This document shows, one piece after another, positions 5,411-7,868 of a stretch of 7,868 nt of DNA (positions are counted from its first letter, which is position 1; each line of letters begins with the position of its first letter). The stretch is taken from positions 1-7,868 of the forward strand of contig JAKOSS010000215.1 of NCBI GenBank assembly GCA_029777145.1. The letters are read 5' to 3'. The translations under genes were made by a program, and so were the position numbers. Origin of the DNA: Acidobacteriota bacterium. GTDB lineage: Bacteria; Acidobacteriota; Blastocatellia; Pyrinomonadales; Pyrinomonadaceae. Under the pieces are notes generated by a model. That model saw only the letters and a list, made by a program, of their open reading frames with translations. It searched no databases and had not been told where the DNA came from.

Positions 5411-5425
5411 GTAAAGAAATGTAAA
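5411..5425 (+). promoter_or_regulatory. CpxR-box: GTAAA-N5-GTAAA
   Basis: GTAAA (5411-5415), GAAAT, GTAAA (5421-5425) matches the published enterobacterial CpxR-box GTAAA-N5-GTAAA exactly. A third GTAAA lies at 5453-5457, three helical turns from the second. The site is between the divergent cpxP-like and cpxR-like genes, centred about 48 bp before the presumed cpxR transcription start and directly upstream of its -35. That is a usual place for activation by OmpR-family regulators. For the minus direction a TTGACG at 5394-5389 could be a -35 for cpxP, but its -10 is poor, as is common in activator-dependent promoters. Confidence 0.8.
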
Positions 5426-5428
5426 AGT

Positions 5429-5459
5429 TTGGACGCCCCTGCAGGAAGTGGCGTAAAAT
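5429..5459 (+). promoter_or_regulatory. Promoter of the cpxR-like gene, probably leaderless
   Basis: TTGGAC (5429-5434) and TAAAAT (5454-5459) are separated by 19 bp, a suboptimal spacing that fits a need for an activator bound at the adjacent CpxR-box. The -10 ends 6 nt before the GTG start at 5466, so the transcript would start at or next to the start codon. AGGA at 5443-5446 is about 19 nt upstream, too far for a normal ribosome site. Confidence 0.5.
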
Positions 5460-5465
5460 CGACTC

Positions 5466-6158
5466 GTGGACAAGATCCTGATCATCGACGACGACGAGGA
5501 ACTATGCGATCTCGTCGCCGAATACCTTTCGGTCGAGGGGTTTTCGACCGAGGCAGTTCACGACGGCGAGGTCGGCCTGGCGAAAGCGCTCGGCGGCGGC
5601 TACGGCATCGCGATCCTCGACGTGATGCTGCCAAAGAAGAATGGGTTCGATGTTCTGCGCGAGTTGCGGAAGACATCGTCGCTGCCGGTTCTTATGCTGA
5701 CCGCCCGCGGCGACGATATGGAGCGGATCGTCGGACTCGAGATCGGCGCCGACGATTACCTCGCGAAGCCGTTCAACCCGCGCGAGCTCGTCGCCCGGCT
5801 CCGCGCGGTCCTGAGGCGTTCGCAGGTTCCGGCCGAACCGAAGCAGCCGGCGCCCGAGGTTCTCGCCGTCGGCGATCTCGAAGTTTCGCCCGGCGCGCGG
5901 ACTGCAAAACTTCACGGCGAAGAGATCGGACTGACGGCCGTGGAATTCGATCTTCTCGCCGCACTCGTCGCCGAGGCCGGCAGCATCGTCCGCAAGGAAG
6001 ATCTCAGCCGCCGCGTTCTCGACCGCAGCCTTTCGCCCTTCGATCGCAGCCTCGATATGCATATCTCCAATCTGCGGAAGAAGCTCGGCGCGCGGCAGGA
6101 CGGCAGCGACCGGATCAAGACGATCCGGTCGGTCGGTTACATCTATACGGTTGTCTGA
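5466..6158 (+). CDS. cpxR: OmpR/CpxR-family response regulator
   Basis: The product is 230 residues. Receiver domain 1-118: acidic pair D8-D9, phosphoacceptor Asp 52 (ILDVMLPKKNG), Thr 79 and Lys 101 (DDYLAKPF). Winged-helix effector domain at about 133-230: EFDLLAALV, RKEDLSRRVL, the recognition-helix segment SPFDRSLDMHISNLRKKL, and the wing IKTIRSVGYIYTV. The recognition segment is almost the same as that of E. coli CpxR as I recall it (TPFDRAIDMHISNLRRKL), which agrees with the perfect CpxR-box upstream. It presumably activates its own operon and the divergent cpxP-like gene under envelope stress. The start is GTG; no ATG in the frame lies near the conserved N-terminus. The kinase gene follows after 3 bp. 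Confidence 0.92.
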   Translation: MDKILIIDDDEELCDLVAEYLSVEGFSTEAVHDGEVGLAKALGGGYGIAILDVMLPKKNGFDVLRELRKTSSLPVLMLTARGDDMERIVGLEIGADDYLAKPFNPRELVARLRAVLRRSQVPAEPKQPAPEVLAVGDLEVSPGARTAKLHGEEIGLTAVEFDLLAALVAEAGSIVRKEDLSRRVLDRSLSPFDRSLDMHISNLRKKLGARQDGSDRIKTIRSVGYIYTVV

Positions 6159-6161
6159 CGA

Positions 6162-7538
6162 ATGAACCTTTTCTTCAAGATCTTCCTCTGGTTTTTGGCG
6201 GCGATGGCGATGATGGTCGGCGTCGCGCTGTTCTTCACCTGGACGCTTCAAAGCGACCCGTTCGTCACACGCTTTCAGGGGATCGCCCGCAATCAGGTCC
6301 GAAATCACGCCGGCACAGCCGCTCAGATCTACGATTCGGAAGGGATCGACGGTGTCAAGGAATTTCTCGATCGGATCGGCGGATCGGAACCGATCCGCGA
6401 GGTCGGACTCGTCGACGAGCGCCGCAATCTGGTGATCAACGAAGGGATCACGAATCACCGGTACGACGATCTTGTCGATCGTGCGTTCGCCAGCGACGAG
6501 ACCGAAGCGGCTTTCACCGGAACTCCCGAGGTCGTGTTTGCCAAGAGCCTGCAGCTCAAGGACGGGCGACGGTTCGTGCTGATCGCGGTTTGGAACCGCG
6601 TCGCGCCGCCGCCGTTTCTCGGTGAACCGCGCCTTCGGTACCTGCGGCTTTTGGGATTGTTCCTGACGGCGATGCTCGTGTGCTACATCCTCGCGAAATA
6701 TCTCTCGTCGCCGATCGTCAAGCTGTCGCATGCGACCCGCGAACTCGCTGCGGGCAATCTCTCGACGCGCGTCGCCGAGAAGATCGGGAAGCGCCGCGAT
6801 GAATTCGCCAAACTCGCCGCCGATTTCGACGAAATGGCCGAAAGGATCGAGACGCTGGTGACCAGCGAAAAACGTTTGACGCGCGACATTTCGCACGAAC
6901 TCAGGTCGCCGCTGGCCCGCATGAACGTCGCGCTCGAACTGGCGAAGCAAAAGGCGGGTCCCGAGAATCTACCGAACCTGAACCGGATCGAGACAGAGTC
7001 GGAGCGTCTGAACGAGATGATCGGCCGCTTGCTGACCTTGTCGCAGCTCGAGAGCGGATCGATGAGCGTTTCGATGGTCAGACTCGACCTGACGCGTCTC
7101 GTCCGCGACATCCTTGAGGACGCCGAATTCGAGGCGGCGGCGAAAGGGAAGTCCGTGAATGCGGGGACGATCGACGATTGCCGGATCGTCGGCAACGAGA
7201 ATCTGCTGCGGAGCGCGATCGAGAACGTCGTCCGCAACGCGGTTCGCTACACCGACGCGGGGACAGCCGTCGACGTCAGCCTGGCCGTCACCGGACCTTT
7301 TGCCGAGATCGCCGTTGAGGACCACGGCGGTGGCGTTCCCGAGGACGAACTCGATAACCTCTTCAGGCCTTTCTATCGACTTGCCGAAGCGCGCGAGCGT
7401 CGATCGGGCGGAGCAGGGCTCGGACTGGCGATCGCCCGCCGCGCGGTTTTCGCACACGACGGGGCGATCTCTGCCACAAACAAGAACAAAGGCTTGAGGG
7501 TCTCGATCAAACTGCCCCTGAACGCCGCGCGTCAATGA
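6162..7538 (+). CDS. cpxA: CpxA-like sensor histidine kinase
   Basis: The product is 458 residues in the inner membrane. TM1 is at about 5-27, followed by a periplasmic sensor region of about 130 residues, TM2 at about 160-181, and a HAMP domain at about 182-235. The dimerisation helix has phospho-acceptor His 245 in DISHELRSPLARMN. The ATPase domain has the N box IENVVRNAVRY at 353-363, G1 VEDHGGGVP at 385-393, F box FRPFYR at 401-406 and G2 GGAGLGLAI at 416-424. The phosphotransfer and ATPase parts strongly resemble E. coli CpxA; the periplasmic part is diverged. It starts 3 bp after the regulator stop with no clear ribosome site, so translational coupling is likely. All catalytic residues are present. 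The last 32 bp overlap the convergent membrane-protein gene. Confidence 0.92.
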   Translation: MNLFFKIFLWFLAAMAMMVGVALFFTWTLQSDPFVTRFQGIARNQVRNHAGTAAQIYDSEGIDGVKEFLDRIGGSEPIREVGLVDERRNLVINEGITNHRYDDLVDRAFASDETEAAFTGTPEVVFAKSLQLKDGRRFVLIAVWNRVAPPPFLGEPRLRYLRLLGLFLTAMLVCYILAKYLSSPIVKLSHATRELAAGNLSTRVAEKIGKRRDEFAKLAADFDEMAERIETLVTSEKRLTRDISHELRSPLARMNVALELAKQKAGPENLPNLNRIETESERLNEMIGRLLTLSQLESGSMSVSMVRLDLTRLVRDILEDAEFEAAAKGKSVNAGTIDDCRIVGNENLLRSAIENVVRNAVRYTDAGTAVDVSLAVTGPFAEIAVEDHGGGVPEDELDNLFRPFYRLAEARERRSGGAGLGLAIARRAVFAHDGAISATNKNKGLRVSIKLPLNAARQ

Positions 7539-7868
7539 ACGACTTCACACTCAGCGCGACGAACGCGAGACAGACCAACGACGTGATCACTTGCGAAACG
7601 ACCGCCAGCGGGCGTTCGGCAGTTCCGCCGAGAAGCGCTCCGATCTTCAAGAAGCTGGAAACTGTCGCAAGAAATCCTAAAAGTCCGACCAGAACGGCGA
7701 CGTGCATCACGTGCTTGCGAAGGTTCTCTTTGCTTTTCGCGACGAGTCCGAGCGCGAGGAGAATGACCCCGAGCACCGCCGGGATCAGCGCCGTCATGAC
7801 TTTCGTGATCGGCTCTCCGACCGGCAGCGTCGACGCCGCGTAACCAAATCCGCCGAGCCCGACGAGGA
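7507..7868 (-). CDS. Small multi-span membrane protein, 5' end beyond the window
   Basis: The frame is open from the right edge to TGA at 7507-7509, giving at least 119 residues. An ATG at 7797 would give 96 residues, but the 23 codons before it are open and read as a short hydrophobic segment (LVGLGGFGYA) plus a loop. The true start is therefore probably outside, and MTALIPAV is internal. Three further hydrophobic helices are visible: TALIPAVLGVILLALGLVA, the HVAVLVGLLGFLATVS region, and the VVSQVITSLVCLAFVAL region, with a basic KSFIDARR end. I do not know a characterised function. The 3' end overlaps the kinase gene by 32 bp tail to tail. Confidence 0.65.
   Translation of the reverse strand, partial: LVGLGGFGYAASTLPVGEPITKVMTALIPAVLGVILLALGLVAKSKENLRKHVMHVAVLVGLLGFLATVSSFLKIGALLGGTAERPLAVVSQVITSLVCLAFVALSVKSFIDARRSGAV

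Noticed and set aside
5502..6950. Minus-strand 482-residue open frame
   Set aside because: It is antisense to the clearly real cpxR-like and cpxA-like genes. Its length comes from codon bias, and no recognisable domain is seen.

Overview
The window looks like a GC-rich chromosomal stretch of a Gram-negative bacterium. It carries lpxD (lipid A synthesis), a periplasmic CpxP/Spy-like protein and a Cpx-type two-component system. The gene mix, high GC and small intergenic palindromic and tandem repeats suggest Acidobacteriota, class Blastocatellia. That assignment is an inference from recollection of such genomes, not something the sequence proves.

Left part (1-2955) is an accessory island built around an unusual type of secreted-peptide gene. 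The complete copy (1568-2152, +) joins a PqqD-like domain, the domain that binds leader peptides in many RiPP pathways, to an internal twin-arginine export signal and a 54-residue tail with eight cysteines. The first 79 bases hold the 3' end of what appears to be a second, related gene with a similar cysteine tail. Beside them on the minus strand lie a methyltransferase of the protein-arginine-methyltransferase type (111-1142), a 90-residue beta-rich unknown (1157-1429) and an HPr-kinase-like P-loop protein (2149-2955). A PqqD domain with an HPr-kinase homologue and a methyltransferase recalls tailoring sets of lasso-peptide and other RiPP clusters. Here, however, the PqqD domain sits on the candidate substrate, and no cyclase, radical-SAM enzyme or protease is visible. 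This is the best candidate for an undescribed system in the window.

The middle part (2956-4770) holds two repeat blocks (a 31-bp tandem repeat and a 7-bp tandem repeat, partly complementary to each other), lpxD, a nested palindromic REP/MITE-like element directly upstream of lpxD, and a small STAS-domain gene with a strong promoter that seems to give a leaderless transcript.

The right part (4778-7538) reproduces the enterobacterial cpxP / cpxRA arrangement. A CpxP/Spy-like gene is divergent from a CpxR-like regulator, which is followed 3 bp later by a CpxA-like kinase. The divergent spacer contains a perfect GTAAA-N5-GTAAA CpxR box just upstream of the cpxR promoter. This points to an autoregulated envelope-stress circuit with periplasmic feedback. 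The window ends inside a small multi-span membrane protein on the minus strand, whose 3' end overlaps the kinase gene.
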